Positions 1 through 5,863 of a DNA stretch of 5,967 nucleotides are shown piece after piece. The notes beneath the pieces were generated by a model. That model had not been told where the DNA came from. It worked only from the letters and a program-made list of their open reading frames with translations, and did not search any database. Position 1 is the stretch's first letter. Every line of letters starts with the position of its first letter. This DNA comes from an uncultured Clostridium sp. (GTDB lineage Bacteria; Bacillota; Clostridia; Lachnospirales; Anaerotignaceae): positions 1 to 5,967 of the forward strand of contig CAMXTM010000135.1 of the NCBI GenBank assembly GCA_947246775.1, in the 5' to 3' direction. Both the position numbers and the translations under genes were made by a program.

Positions 1-623
1 CAGGCGTTGAAATTGATATGATAGTAAGGGGAATCTGTTGTTTGCGTTCTAAAATGCCTGACTATACAGAAAATATTAGAATTATAAGCATTGTAGGTAG
101 ATATTTGGAACATTCCCGTATTTATATCTTTGGCAAAGGCAAAGACGAAAAAATGTATATCTCCTCAGCGGATTTGATGACAAGAAATACTGTGCGTAGA
201 TTGGAAGTTGCAGCACCAATTTATGATGAAGAAATCAAAAATAGAATTCGGGCAATGTTCAATACGATGTTAAATGATAATGTAAAAGCAAGGGAACAAA
301 TGCCTGATGGAAAATATAAAAAGGTGAAAAAAGCATTGAGATTATCGGATATGTTAAATTCACAAGAATATTTTTACCAACAGGCATATGATAGAGCTGG
401 GAATGGCATTGTAAAAAAAGAAGTGGAGCAGTATGACGATAGTATAAATGAGCTAGAGGAAACAGAAGAATTTGTGCAAGAAGACAAAGAGATGGCAGAA
501 GTAACAGAAAAATCATGGGAGCAAGGTATAGAAGTCACAGAAGAAATAGAAAGTGATGACACAGTAGGTTATAAAGGGAATGGAAAGTCAAAAATGACAA
601 TACAATTTGGTGTGAATGATTAA
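1..623 (+). CDS. ppk1: Polyphosphate kinase (Ppk1), C-terminal part, 5' end outside window
   Basis: The reading frame is open from the left edge (first full codon at base 3, reading GVEIDMIVRG), so the ATG at 18 is internal and the gene begins upstream. Ppk1 reversibly transfers the gamma phosphate of ATP onto inorganic polyphosphate. The visible part is the C-terminal phospholipase D-like domain. The block VRGICCLR is followed by YLEHSRIYIFG, whose His (codon 111-113) aligns with E. coli Ppk His592, the second of its two essential histidines, and then by YISSADLMTRN and RRLEVAAPI. The family usually ends near the segment LNSQEYFYQQAYDR (up to about base 395). Here a further 75 residues follow (396-620), with about 22 Asp/Glu, unlike the rest of the domain. 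Counting from the key His, E. coli Ppk has 96 more residues and this protein has 169. The gene is followed 23 bp later by a Ppx-type phosphatase, the usual partner in polyphosphate turnover. Identification is firm; the role of the tail is unknown. Confidence 0.96.
   Translation, partial: GVEIDMIVRGICCLRSKMPDYTENIRIISIVGRYLEHSRIYIFGKGKDEKMYISSADLMTRNTVRRLEVAAPIYDEEIKNRIRAMFNTMLNDNVKAREQMPDGKYKKVKKALRLSDMLNSQEYFYQQAYDRAGNGIVKKEVEQYDDSINELEETEEFVQEDKEMAEVTEKSWEQGIEVTEEIESDDTVGYKGNGKSKMTIQFGVND
396..620 (+). other. Acidic low-complexity C-terminal extension of Ppk1
   Basis: This stretch encodes the last 75 residues of the polyphosphate kinase, beyond the normal end of the catalytic fold. About 22 residues are Asp or Glu and only 7 are Lys. 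Short clusters such as ELEETEEF and EVTEEIESDD are separated by a few hydrophobic residues, and the end (KMTIQFGVND) looks less disordered. The reading frame is intact and ends 23 bp before the next gene, so a simple frameshift or read-through is unlikely. It is probably a flexible tail; any binding or regulatory function is a guess. Confidence 0.75.
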
Positions 624-646
624 ATATATGAAGGGAGTTTTTATAA

Positions 647-1558
647 ATGTATGCAGTAATTGATATTGGTTCTAATACAATTCGTCTTTGTACTTATGAC
701 GTTTCAGAGGGAGAAATCTACCCTATGCTGAACAATAAAAGTACAGCAGGACTTGCCGGCTATGTAAAAAAGGGGAAAATGACAAAAAAAGGAATCCAAA
801 AGGCTTGTGATGTTTTAAATAAGTATAAAAAAATGATGGAACACTTTCCATTGGAAGAACTTTTTGTATTTGCTACAGCATCATTAAGAAACATTTCTAA
901 TACAGATGAGGCATTGCAGACCATTACAGCAGAAACAGGGCTTTCTATTGATGTGTTGACAGGATACCAAGAGGCGACTTTTGACTTTATTGGCGCAGCA
1001 CATTCTATCAATTTGGATAAAGGACTTTTGCTGGACATTGGCGGCGGCAGTACAGAATTGTTGGTATATGAAAGAGGACAAATACAAAATGCGGTTAGTT
1101 TAACCTTTGGCTCTCTTTCCATGTTTTCTAACTATGTGTCAGGATTGTTCCCTACTAAAAAAGAAAAAAAAGAGATAGAAGATGTAGTAAAAAAAGAACT
1201 CAAAAAAGTCAAATTTTTAAATAATAAAACATTTGATAATGTGATAGGAATTGGTGGCTCTATTCGTGCAGCAAAAAATATGAATAATGATATGTTTGGA
1301 CTGTCAAAGGATAATAATGTAATTATAGCGGAAGATATTCCAAAATTGCTAAAACAGTTTAAAGGGGAAGACAATGAAGTATTAAGAACAGTGTTAAAAG
1401 TGTCACCTGACCGTGTGCATACCCTCATACCTGGTATGATAGTGATGAATACAGTTTGTGAATATGTAAATTGTAAAGATATTATTATGAGTCCTTTTGG
1501 GGTAAGAGAGGGATATTTGTATCAAAAATTATTTTCAGAACAAGCGAAAAAACTATAA
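647..1558 (+). CDS. ppx: Exopolyphosphatase / Ppx-GppA family phosphatase, short form
   Basis: This is a 303-residue member of the Ppx/GppA branch of the ASKHA (actin/Hsp70/sugar kinase) fold, which removes terminal phosphate from polyphosphate and/or hydrolyses pppGpp to ppGpp. Visible motifs are the N-terminal phosphate loop DIGSNTIRL (residues 6-14), ATASLRN (76-82), the TGYQEA segment with Glu109 at the position of the E. coli Ppx catalytic Glu121, and the second loop LLLDIGGGSTELL (127-139). A third glycine motif, GIGGSIRAAK, lies near residue 201. At about 300 residues it has only the two ASKHA domains and lacks the C-terminal HD-like domain of the roughly 500-residue E. coli Ppx and GppA. 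The start is supported by AAGGGAG at 631-637, 9 bp before the ATG. It lies 23 bp after ppk1, so co-transcription is likely and polyphosphate is the favoured substrate. A pppGpp phosphohydrolase role cannot be excluded from sequence. Confidence 0.93.
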   Translation: MYAVIDIGSNTIRLCTYDVSEGEIYPMLNNKSTAGLAGYVKKGKMTKKGIQKACDVLNKYKKMMEHFPLEELFVFATASLRNISNTDEALQTITAETGLSIDVLTGYQEATFDFIGAAHSINLDKGLLLDIGGGSTELLVYERGQIQNAVSLTFGSLSMFSNYVSGLFPTKKEKKEIEDVVKKELKKVKFLNNKTFDNVIGIGGSIRAAKNMNNDMFGLSKDNNVIIAEDIPKLLKQFKGEDNEVLRTVLKVSPDRVHTLIPGMIVMNTVCEYVNCKDIIMSPFGVREGYLYQKLFSEQAKKL

Positions 1559-1574
1559 AAATTACAAATGAAAA

Positions 1575-1582
1575 AGGGGGAG
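1575..1582 (+). promoter_or_regulatory. Ribosome binding site that favours a TTG start
   Basis: AGGGGGAG lies 6 bases before the TTG at 1589. The upstream in-frame ATG at 1568 has no purine-rich site before it, and it would place this sequence inside the gene. The next ATG, at 1601, is 18 bases away, which is too far. The site therefore points to TTG 1589 as the true start of the HAD hydrolase. Confidence 0.75.
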
Positions 1583-1588
1583 AATTCA

Positions 1589-2395
1589 TTGCAGTATAAA
1601 ATGATTGTGTTGGATTTAGATGGCACATTAGTAGATTCTAAAAAGAAAATTTCTCAAAGAAATAAAGAGGCATTGCAAAAGGCAATGCAAAAAGGCGTAA
1701 AAGTAGTGCTTGCTTCAGGTAGACCTGTAAAAGGGGTCATGCCTAAGGCAGAGGAATTGGAATTAGAAAAAAATAATGGTTGTATCTTAGCCTTTAATGG
1801 GGGAAGAATTATTGATGTCACAACAGGAGAGTGCTTGTTTGAGGTAGACTTGCCAGATGGATATTTAAAGACGGTGTATGAGCTTTCCAGAAAATGTAAT
1901 ATTGGTTTAGTAACTTATGAGGGCAATGATAAATTGATAACCATAGATGACAATGAATATATACAGTTGGAGATAAGAGTAAACCATTTGGAAAGAGTTG
2001 TACCAAAGGATATGGTAGAATATGTCACCTTTCCTGTAGCAAAATATTTGCTTGCAGGAGACCCAAAAGAGGTGGAAAAGGCAGAGCCTATTTTTAAAGA
2101 AGCAGTTGGAAAAGAATTGAATGTGTTCCGCTCTGACCCATTCTTTTTGGAAATATTGCCAGCAGGAATTGATAAAGCATATGGCTTGCAAAAACTAATT
2201 GATGTATTGGGTATCAAAAGGGAAGAAGTGATTGCTTGCGGCGATGGCTATAATGATATTACGATGCTAAAATTTGCAGGGCTTGGCGTGGCGATGGGAA
2301 ATGCTGTAGAACAGACCAAAGCAGCTGCAGATTATATTACACTGTCTCATGATGACGATGGTGTTGCGGCAGTAGTAGAGAAATTTATATTATAA
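1589..2395 (+). CDS. Cof-type HAD-IIB family hydrolase
   Basis: This is a haloacid dehalogenase superfamily phosphatase of the Cof/YidA type (subfamily IIB), cytoplasmic and Mg-dependent, generally acting on small phosphorylated metabolites such as sugar phosphates or cofactors. Counting from the TTG start (268 residues), motif I is DLDGTL with nucleophile Asp9 and general acid Asp11. Motif II is ASGRP with Ser43, motif III is Lys196 in GIDKAYGL, and motif IV is GDGYND with Asp219 and Asp223. A substrate-specifying cap domain lies between motifs II and III. The length is normal for the family. The TTG start is chosen because the ribosome binding site at 1575-1582 is well spaced for it and because family members typically begin two to five residues before the DLDGT motif; an ATG start at 1568 would add seven residues. 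It lies 30 bp after ppx and ends just before a terminator, so it is probably the last gene of the ppk1-ppx operon. The specific substrate cannot be assigned. Confidence 0.93.
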   Translation: MQYKMIVLDLDGTLVDSKKKISQRNKEALQKAMQKGVKVVLASGRPVKGVMPKAEELELEKNNGCILAFNGGRIIDVTTGECLFEVDLPDGYLKTVYELSRKCNIGLVTYEGNDKLITIDDNEYIQLEIRVNHLERVVPKDMVEYVTFPVAKYLLAGDPKEVEKAEPIFKEAVGKELNVFRSDPFFLEILPAGIDKAYGLQKLIDVLGIKREEVIACGDGYNDITMLKFAGLGVAMGNAVEQTKAAADYITLSHDDDGVAAVVEKFIL

Positions 2396-2403
2396 AAGAA
2401 TAG

Positions 2404-2440
2404 AACGCATCAACTTTATCAAAAAAGTTGGTGCGTTTTT
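2404..2440 (+). terminator. Intrinsic terminator of the ppk1-ppx-HAD operon, possibly bidirectional
   Basis: The left arm AACGCATCAACTT (2404-2416) pairs with AAGTTGGTGCGTT (2425-2437) through 13 base pairs, including one G-U. One more T-A pair closes a loop of about six bases, and a T run reaches 2440 with a second T5 at 2444-2448. It starts 9 bp after the HAD stop codon. On the minus strand the hairpin is followed by a weaker T-rich stretch (TCTATTCTTTT), so it may also stop transcription from the convergent hydrogenase gene, whose stop codon is at 2452-2454. Confidence 0.92.
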
Positions 2441-2451
2441 GTATTTTTGTA

Positions 2452-3954
2452 TTAAGGTAATTCTATTTCTGAAACTTCTTTATTTGGTACAGCTTGTTTG
2501 GAGTTTTTTACAAATTTTTTAACTTCTGTTGCGGCACGATTAATATTGATATTTGTGCCAGCGCCACCCACACAGCCACCAGGACAAGCCATACCCTCTA
2601 TTAAACAGCCGTCCATTTTACCTGTTTTTGCCATCATAAGCATTTTTTTACATTCTGATAGACTTTGTGCGTGTTCAATCATAACATCTACATCATCATA
2701 GTAGGCATGGATACACTTTTCAATTGCTTCTGCAACGCCGCCCGAAACTGCATAACCACGTCCTGCGCCTGTAGCATCGTTCATAGGTACTTCTTTGTCA
2801 AAGGTTTCTAAATCAATGTCTTTTGCTTCAAACATTGCCCAGAGTTCTTCAAAAGTAATGACAAAATCAACATCGCTGCGCACACTTTTTCGGGAAGCCT
2901 CTAATTTTTTTGCAGCACAAGGACCTATAAAAACGACTTTACAGTCTGGGAATTTTTGTTTGATACTTCTTGCCGTTGCTACCATAGGGGTCAAAGAATT
3001 TGAAATTTTGTTTATAATTTCAGGGAAGAATTTTTTGGCTAACATAGACCAAGAGGGGCAACAAGATGTCAGTAAAAAGGGCAACTCACCAGAAACCACT
3101 TTTTCAACATAGTGGTGTGCTTCTGCCATAGCACCAATGTCTGCGCCAATTGCTACCTCAAAGACATCGGCAAAACCAAGCTCTAACAGTGCCGCTTTTA
3201 TTTTTCCAGCAGAAACTTTTTCACCAAATTGACCGATAATAGCAGGCGCAACTTCTGCAATTACTTTTTGCTCTTTTTTCATGGCGCGTATAAGCTGAAA
3301 AATTTGGGATTTGTCGGCGATTGCACCAAAAGGACAGTTTACCATACACATACCACAAGAAACGCATCTTTCTGTGTTAATTTTAGCACGGTTTAAATCG
3401 TCACTCTCTATGGCATCGACACCACAAGCCGCAGCGCAAGGGCGTATTTTTTTGGATATTGCATCATAAGGGCAACTAGCTCTACATTTTCCGCATTTGA
3501 TACATTTTTGTTGGTCGATGTATGCTTTCCCATTTATTCTAGTGATGGCATCAGTAGGACAAACTTCTTGACAAGGGTGTGCAATACAGCCGCAGCATTG
3601 GTCGCTCACTTCATATTTATTGACAGCACAAGCATTGCAGGCAGAGGGAATGACCTGTATGAGCGGAGGCTCATAATATTTTTCTGAAATGTTGCTTTCT
3701 TCGAGACCGCTTGTGATATGTACAGGCTGGTCTTCTGGACGCAAGGACATTCCCATAGCAAGGCGCACTCTTTCCGAAGCGATTGCTCTTTCTCGATAGA
3801 TACTTTCTCTGTAATGTGGTGTGTCACCAGGTGAAATAATGTAAGGAATTGCTTCAATGTCGTCATTGATGTTGGTAGAAGAATAGGCGACTTTGGCAAT
3901 TTCTTTAAAAACTTGTCTTCTTAATCTTGTAACAGGTGTGTCAAGACCTCTCAT
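2452..3954 (-). CDS. Monomeric [FeFe] hydrogenase, group B type
   Basis: This 500-residue iron-sulfur enzyme of the [FeFe] hydrogenase family couples reversible H2 formation to a ferredoxin-type donor in the cytoplasm. A family-specific N-terminal region (about 1-100) precedes a Cys-rich segment (C106, C109, C120, C121, C123, C128, C132). Next come ferredoxin motifs C151/154/157/161 and C197/200/203/207, with C173 and C177 between them, enough for two to three [4Fe-4S] clusters. The H-domain has L1 TSCCPSW (296-302), L2 GPCAAKKLE (344-352) and L3 EGMACPGGCVGGAG (453-466). H-cluster ligands are C299, C346, C457 and C461, with C298 as the proton-transfer Cys. The GPC form of L2 and the GAG ending of L3, in place of MPC and GGGQP, point to group B rather than group A. 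There is no [2Fe-2S] or NuoG-type His-Cys domain and no PAS domain, which argues against group A M3 enzymes and group C sensors. The start is backed by AGGAGG at 3963-3968, 8 bp upstream. Maturases HydE, HydF and HydG are not in the window. The physiological direction is unknown. Confidence 0.93.
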   Translation of the reverse strand: MRGLDTPVTRLRRQVFKEIAKVAYSSTNINDDIEAIPYIISPGDTPHYRESIYRERAIASERVRLAMGMSLRPEDQPVHITSGLEESNISEKYYEPPLIQVIPSACNACAVNKYEVSDQCCGCIAHPCQEVCPTDAITRINGKAYIDQQKCIKCGKCRASCPYDAISKKIRPCAAACGVDAIESDDLNRAKINTERCVSCGMCMVNCPFGAIADKSQIFQLIRAMKKEQKVIAEVAPAIIGQFGEKVSAGKIKAALLELGFADVFEVAIGADIGAMAEAHHYVEKVVSGELPFLLTSCCPSWSMLAKKFFPEIINKISNSLTPMVATARSIKQKFPDCKVVFIGPCAAKKLEASRKSVRSDVDFVITFEELWAMFEAKDIDLETFDKEVPMNDATGAGRGYAVSGGVAEAIEKCIHAYYDDVDVMIEHAQSLSECKKMLMMAKTGKMDGCLIEGMACPGGCVGGAGTNININRAATEVKKFVKNSKQAVPNKEVSEIELP

Positions 3955-3962
3955 ATTGTTTT

Positions 3963-3968
3963 CCTCCT
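3963..3968 (-). promoter_or_regulatory. Ribosome binding site of the hydrogenase gene
   Basis: A perfect AGGAGG on the minus strand lies 8 bases before the ATG at 3954. It fixes the start of the hydrogenase and suggests efficient translation. Confidence 0.88.
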
Positions 3969-4004
3969 AATTAGTTTTAAAAAAGTATTGCCCAAAATCA
4001 AAAA

Positions 4005-4013
4005 ATATAATCA
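4005..4013. promoter_or_regulatory. Overlapping divergent -10 candidates between hydrogenase and dacA
   Basis: On the plus strand TATAAT (4006-4011) is a perfect -10 hexamer, but no good -35 lies 16-18 bp upstream. On the minus strand the same bases read TGATTATAT, an extended -10 for the hydrogenase, giving a leader of roughly 45 bases. An alternative plus-strand promoter is TTGTAA (4016-4021) with TATGTT (4040-4045) at 18 bp spacing. These are pattern matches in AT-rich DNA, so they are tentative. Confidence 0.35.
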
Positions 4014-4074
4014 GCTTGTAATAAAAAGTTTTCATATTGTATGTTTTTATGACATAAATTTGTAGTAGACAAAA

Positions 4075-4080
4075 GGAGGT
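4075..4080 (+). promoter_or_regulatory. Ribosome binding site of the carboxypeptidase gene; bears on the start choice
   Basis: GGAGGT (preceded by AAAA, so AAGGAGG overall) lies 3 bases before the ATG at 4084 and 6 bases before a second, adjacent ATG at 4087. The second spacing is closer to the usual optimum, so translation may begin mainly at 4087. The difference is one Met before the signal peptide. Confidence 0.8.
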
Positions 4081-4083
4081 TTT

Positions 4084-4164
4084 ATGATGATTAAAAAATG
4101 GAGTTCTTTTTTTGTAGCATTGCTGTATGCCCTTGCGACAACCTTTACGACAGCATTTGCGGCA
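4084..4164 (+). other. Signal peptide of the carboxypeptidase
   Basis: Residues 1-27 show a basic start (two Lys at 4-5), a hydrophobic stretch (FFVALLYALA) and an AxA-type processing site near residues 24-27 (AFAA before QQ). No lipobox Cys is present, so cleavage by type I signal peptidase is expected. Confidence 0.85.
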
Positions 4165-5268
4165 CAACAATATCCAAATTTAACAGACTTGGGCTTACAA
4201 TCCAAAAGTGCTGTACTGGTTGAACCACAAACAGGCACAATATTGTACGAACAAAACAGCCATGAAAAACTGCCTCCTGCTAGTGTTACAAAAGTAATGA
4301 CCTTGCTTTTGATATATGAGGCAGAGGCAGAAGGAAAATTCAATTGGGACGATATGGTAACGGTAAGCGAACACGCCGCATCTATGGGCGGTTCACAAGT
4401 ATTTTTAGAACCACAGGAACAACAGACAGCAAGAGATATGACAAAATGTATCGCCATCGCCAGTGCAAACGATGCGGCAGTCAGTATGGCGGAGTTTGTG
4501 GCTGGAAGTGAAGAAAGTTTTGTAGAAAAAATGAATCTAAAAGCAAAAGAATTAGGTATGGAAGATACGCATTTTGTCAATGCTTGCGGTTTAGATGCAG
4601 ATGGACACGTGACAAGTGCCTATGATATTGCCTTGATGTCAAAAGAATTGATTACAAAACACCCTGAAGTATTTGAGTTTACAAAGACGTGGCAGGATAG
4701 TATTGTACATAAAACAAGAAAAGGCGAGTCAGAATTTGGTTTGACCAATACCAATAAATTGCTAAAGTGGTATCCAGACTATGCTACAGGATTAAAAACA
4801 GGTTCTACAGGCAAGGCATTGTATTGTCTTTCTGGTACAGCAGAAAAAGATGGTTTGCAGCTAATTGGGGTAGTAATGGCAGCACCAGATTTTAAGGTGC
4901 GTTTTCAAGAAGTGATTAAATTGTTTGAATATGGCTTTTCACAGTATGAAATTAAAAGTGGTATGACACAAGGAGAAGTAGTAGGAGAGTTGCCTGTTTA
5001 TAAAGGGACAGAAGATACAGTAGAAGTTGTAGTAAAAGAGCAAATCTCTATGTTGGGGCAAAAAGGGGAAAATGCAGAAATCGAAACACAAAAAGAAATA
5101 TTGCCTTCTTTAAAAGCACCTTTTGAGGAGGGTACGAAAGTAGGGGAAATGGTGTATTATATCAATGGGGCAGAAGCAGGCAGATGTGACTTGATAACAG
5201 CAAAAGAAGTCAAAAAAGCGACTGTAGAAAAAATGCTACATAGATTGTTCCAAAAATGGTGTTTGTGA
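4084..5268 (+). CDS. dacA: D-alanyl-D-alanine carboxypeptidase (peptidase family S11, low-molecular-weight PBP)
   Basis: This 394-residue secreted enzyme trims the terminal D-Ala from peptidoglycan stem pentapeptides and so limits cross-linking; it is a penicillin target. Residues 1-27 form a signal peptide: MMIKKW, a hydrophobic core, then AFA-A before QQYPN. The catalytic domain contains all three active-site motifs: SVTK (Ser67 nucleophile, Lys70), SAN (Ser127, Asn129) and KTG (Lys238). A beta-rich PBP5-type C-terminal domain follows from about residue 285. The last segment, KKATVEKMLHRLFQKWCL, can form an amphipathic helix of the kind that anchors these enzymes to the outer face of the membrane. 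Length and domain order match the DacA/DacF group; which paralogue this is cannot be decided, so the symbol denotes the family. The gene is transcribed divergently from the hydrogenase and ends at its own terminator, so it appears monocistronic. Confidence 0.94.
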   Translation: MMIKKWSSFFVALLYALATTFTTAFAAQQYPNLTDLGLQSKSAVLVEPQTGTILYEQNSHEKLPPASVTKVMTLLLIYEAEAEGKFNWDDMVTVSEHAASMGGSQVFLEPQEQQTARDMTKCIAIASANDAAVSMAEFVAGSEESFVEKMNLKAKELGMEDTHFVNACGLDADGHVTSAYDIALMSKELITKHPEVFEFTKTWQDSIVHKTRKGESEFGLTNTNKLLKWYPDYATGLKTGSTGKALYCLSGTAEKDGLQLIGVVMAAPDFKVRFQEVIKLFEYGFSQYEIKSGMTQGEVVGELPVYKGTEDTVEVVVKEQISMLGQKGENAEIETQKEILPSLKAPFEEGTKVGEMVYYINGAEAGRCDLITAKEVKKATVEKMLHRLFQKWCL

Positions 5269-5274
5269 TGAAAT

Positions 5275-5310
5275 AAAAAAGATGGCTAGCATTGCTGAGC
5301 TGTCTTTTTT
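5275..5310 (+). terminator. Intrinsic terminator of the carboxypeptidase gene
   Basis: GATGGCT (5281-5287) pairs with AGCTGTC (5298-5304), with two G-U pairs. An inner AGC/GCT stem (5288-5290 with 5294-5296) closes a three-base loop, and G5297 is bulged. T6 follows at 5305-5310. Six A residues at 5275-5280 can pair with that T run, so the hairpin would also work on the opposite strand. It lies about 7 bp after the stop codon. Confidence 0.88.
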
Positions 5311-5404
5311 GTTAAAAAAGGACGTGCAGAAAACGTTGTATTGATAAGGTTTTTGGAATTTTGCAATGTATTTTTTGCGACAATGCAATGAGTAGAAATT
5401 TATT

Positions 5405-5424
5405 CCAAAATGTATACCTTTTGG
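5405..5424. repeat. Near-palindrome copy 1 (operator-like)
   Basis: CCAAAATGTATACCTTTTGG is a 20-bp inverted repeat centred on GTATAC, with 9 of 10 paired positions symmetrical (the exception is T5411). It shares its sequence with the copies at 5553 and 5914. It lies about 95 bp after the carboxypeptidase terminator. The symmetry and size fit a dimeric regulator site; no regulator can be named. Confidence 0.6.
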
Positions 5425-5441
5425 GACAAATTTTAATGTAG

Positions 5442-5469
5442 CCAAAAAGATACACTTTTTATAAATTTT
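5442..5469 (+). repeat. Decayed relative of the near-palindrome
   Basis: The 27 bases from C5443 match copy 3 and its right flank (from 5915) at 21 of 27 positions without gaps: the start CAAAAAG and the end ATAAATTTT are identical. Five of the six differences fall together in the GTATAC core. It may be a degenerate copy; chance similarity in AT-rich DNA is possible. Confidence 0.35.
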
Positions 5470-5520
5470 CTTGGCTTTACTATACCATAATTTGTTTGAA
5501 ATGTCCAAGAAAATTTTTAA
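5459..5520. repeat. Long-armed inverted repeat (hairpin)
   Basis: TTATAAATTTTCTTGG (5459-5474) is the reverse complement of CCAAGAAAATTTTTAA (5505-5520) at 15 of 16 positions, with a loop of 30 bases. No T run follows in terminator position and no gene precedes it directly. It could be an RNA structure, a protein site, or the remnant of a small mobile element. Confidence 0.5.
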
Positions 5521-5552
5521 AATTGCTAAAAAATCAGAAAAAAACTGTTTTC

Positions 5553-5572
5553 CCAAAAGGTATACCTTATGA
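5553..5572. repeat. Near-palindrome copy 2 (operator-like)
   Basis: CCAAAAGGTATACCTTATGA has the perfect core AAGGTATACCTT and is symmetrical at 8 of 10 paired positions. Its centre lies 148 bp from that of copy 1. The right flank (ACAATATTTT) resembles that of copy 1 (ACAAATTTT after two extra bases), so the repeated unit extends beyond the palindrome. Confidence 0.6.
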
Positions 5573-5645
5573 CAATATTTTCTATTATTTTATTTTTAAA
5601 TTTTTTCGAGTTTTTAAATTTGAAATATTTTCCAAAAAAGAGGAG

Positions 5646-5654
5646 TGCTATAAA
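5646..5654 (+). promoter_or_regulatory. Weak extended -10 candidate
   Basis: TGCTATAAA matches the extended -10 pattern TGnTATAAT at all but the last base. The nearest -35-like TTGAAA (5620-5625) is 23 bp upstream, which is too far. Low confidence. Confidence 0.2.
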
Positions 5655-5768
5655 ATAATTTTACAATATTTTACAGTCTAAAATCATTGTGAAAATTGCA
5701 CAAAAAAATAAGGTGGAAAAAATTTACATGTAATTTAAAAAACATTGGATTTTAAACAAAATCGTTTT

Positions 5769-5798
5769 TTGACTATAACAACATATTAAAAATTTAAT
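5769..5798 (+). promoter_or_regulatory. Candidate sigma-A promoter P1
   Basis: TTGACT (5769-5774) and TTTAAT (5793-5798) are separated by 18 bp, each matching consensus at five of six bases. Phased A and T runs lie upstream and could act as an UP element or curved DNA. No gene starts before the window ends. Confidence 0.4.
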
Positions 5799-5815
5799 AA
5801 AAACAGCGATTTTTT

Positions 5816-5845
5816 TTGAAAAAAACATAGAAAATGAAGTATAAT
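5816..5845 (+). promoter_or_regulatory. Candidate sigma-A promoter P2
   Basis: TTGAAA (5816-5821) and a perfect TATAAT (5840-5845) are separated by 18 bp. This is the best promoter match in the window. The expected start, near 5852, falls inside the small inverted repeat CTATACTATAG (5850-5860). Confidence 0.55.
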
Positions 5846-5846
5846 A

Positions 5847-5863
5847 AAGCTATACTATAGTTT
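5847..5863. repeat. Small inverted repeat at the P2 start site
   Basis: Eight-base arms AAGCTATA and TATAGTTT surround a central C (5855) with one mismatched pair; the inner CTATA-C-TATAG is perfect. It covers the predicted P2 start point and touches the P3 -35 element, a typical place for a repressor site. Confidence 0.35.

Noticed and set aside
760..1428. Minus-strand open frames inside ppx (760-1122 and 1132-1428)
   Set aside because: They are antisense shadows of a gene with clear motifs; their products show no recognisable domain and are Ser/Phe-rich as expected from the complement.
2795..3112. Plus-strand open frame of 105 codons inside the hydrogenase gene
   Set aside because: It is the complement of the H-cluster domain, which is strongly supported on the minus strand.
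2452..3954. Hydrogenase as an H2 sensor (group C)
   Set aside because: There is no PAS domain at the C-terminus and no adjacent kinase or phosphatase partner in the window; the protein ends soon after the L3 motif.
4047..4580. Minus-strand open frame of 177 codons over the start of the carboxypeptidase gene
   Set aside because: It lies antisense to the signal peptide and catalytic motifs, has no ribosome binding site that I can see, and resembles no family.
4084..5268. Carboxypeptidase as a serine beta-lactamase
   Set aside because: The SxxK, SxN and KTG spacing together with the C-terminal PBP5-type domain and amphipathic tail fit family S11 carboxypeptidases; no class A beta-lactamase Glu166-type omega-loop motif was seen.
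5236..5556. Minus-strand open frame of 106 codons
   Set aside because: It needs a TTG start without a good ribosome binding site, runs through the terminator hairpin and into the carboxypeptidase gene, and its Lys/Phe/Ile-rich product reflects AT-rich DNA rather than a protein family.
5640..5645. GAGGAG resembling a ribosome binding site
   Set aside because: No ATG, GTG or TTG at suitable spacing opens a frame of useful length after it.
5496..5681. Plus-strand open frame of 61 codons
   Set aside because: No ribosome binding site, composition dominated by Phe, Lys and Ile, and it crosses one arm of the inverted repeat and near-palindrome copy 2.
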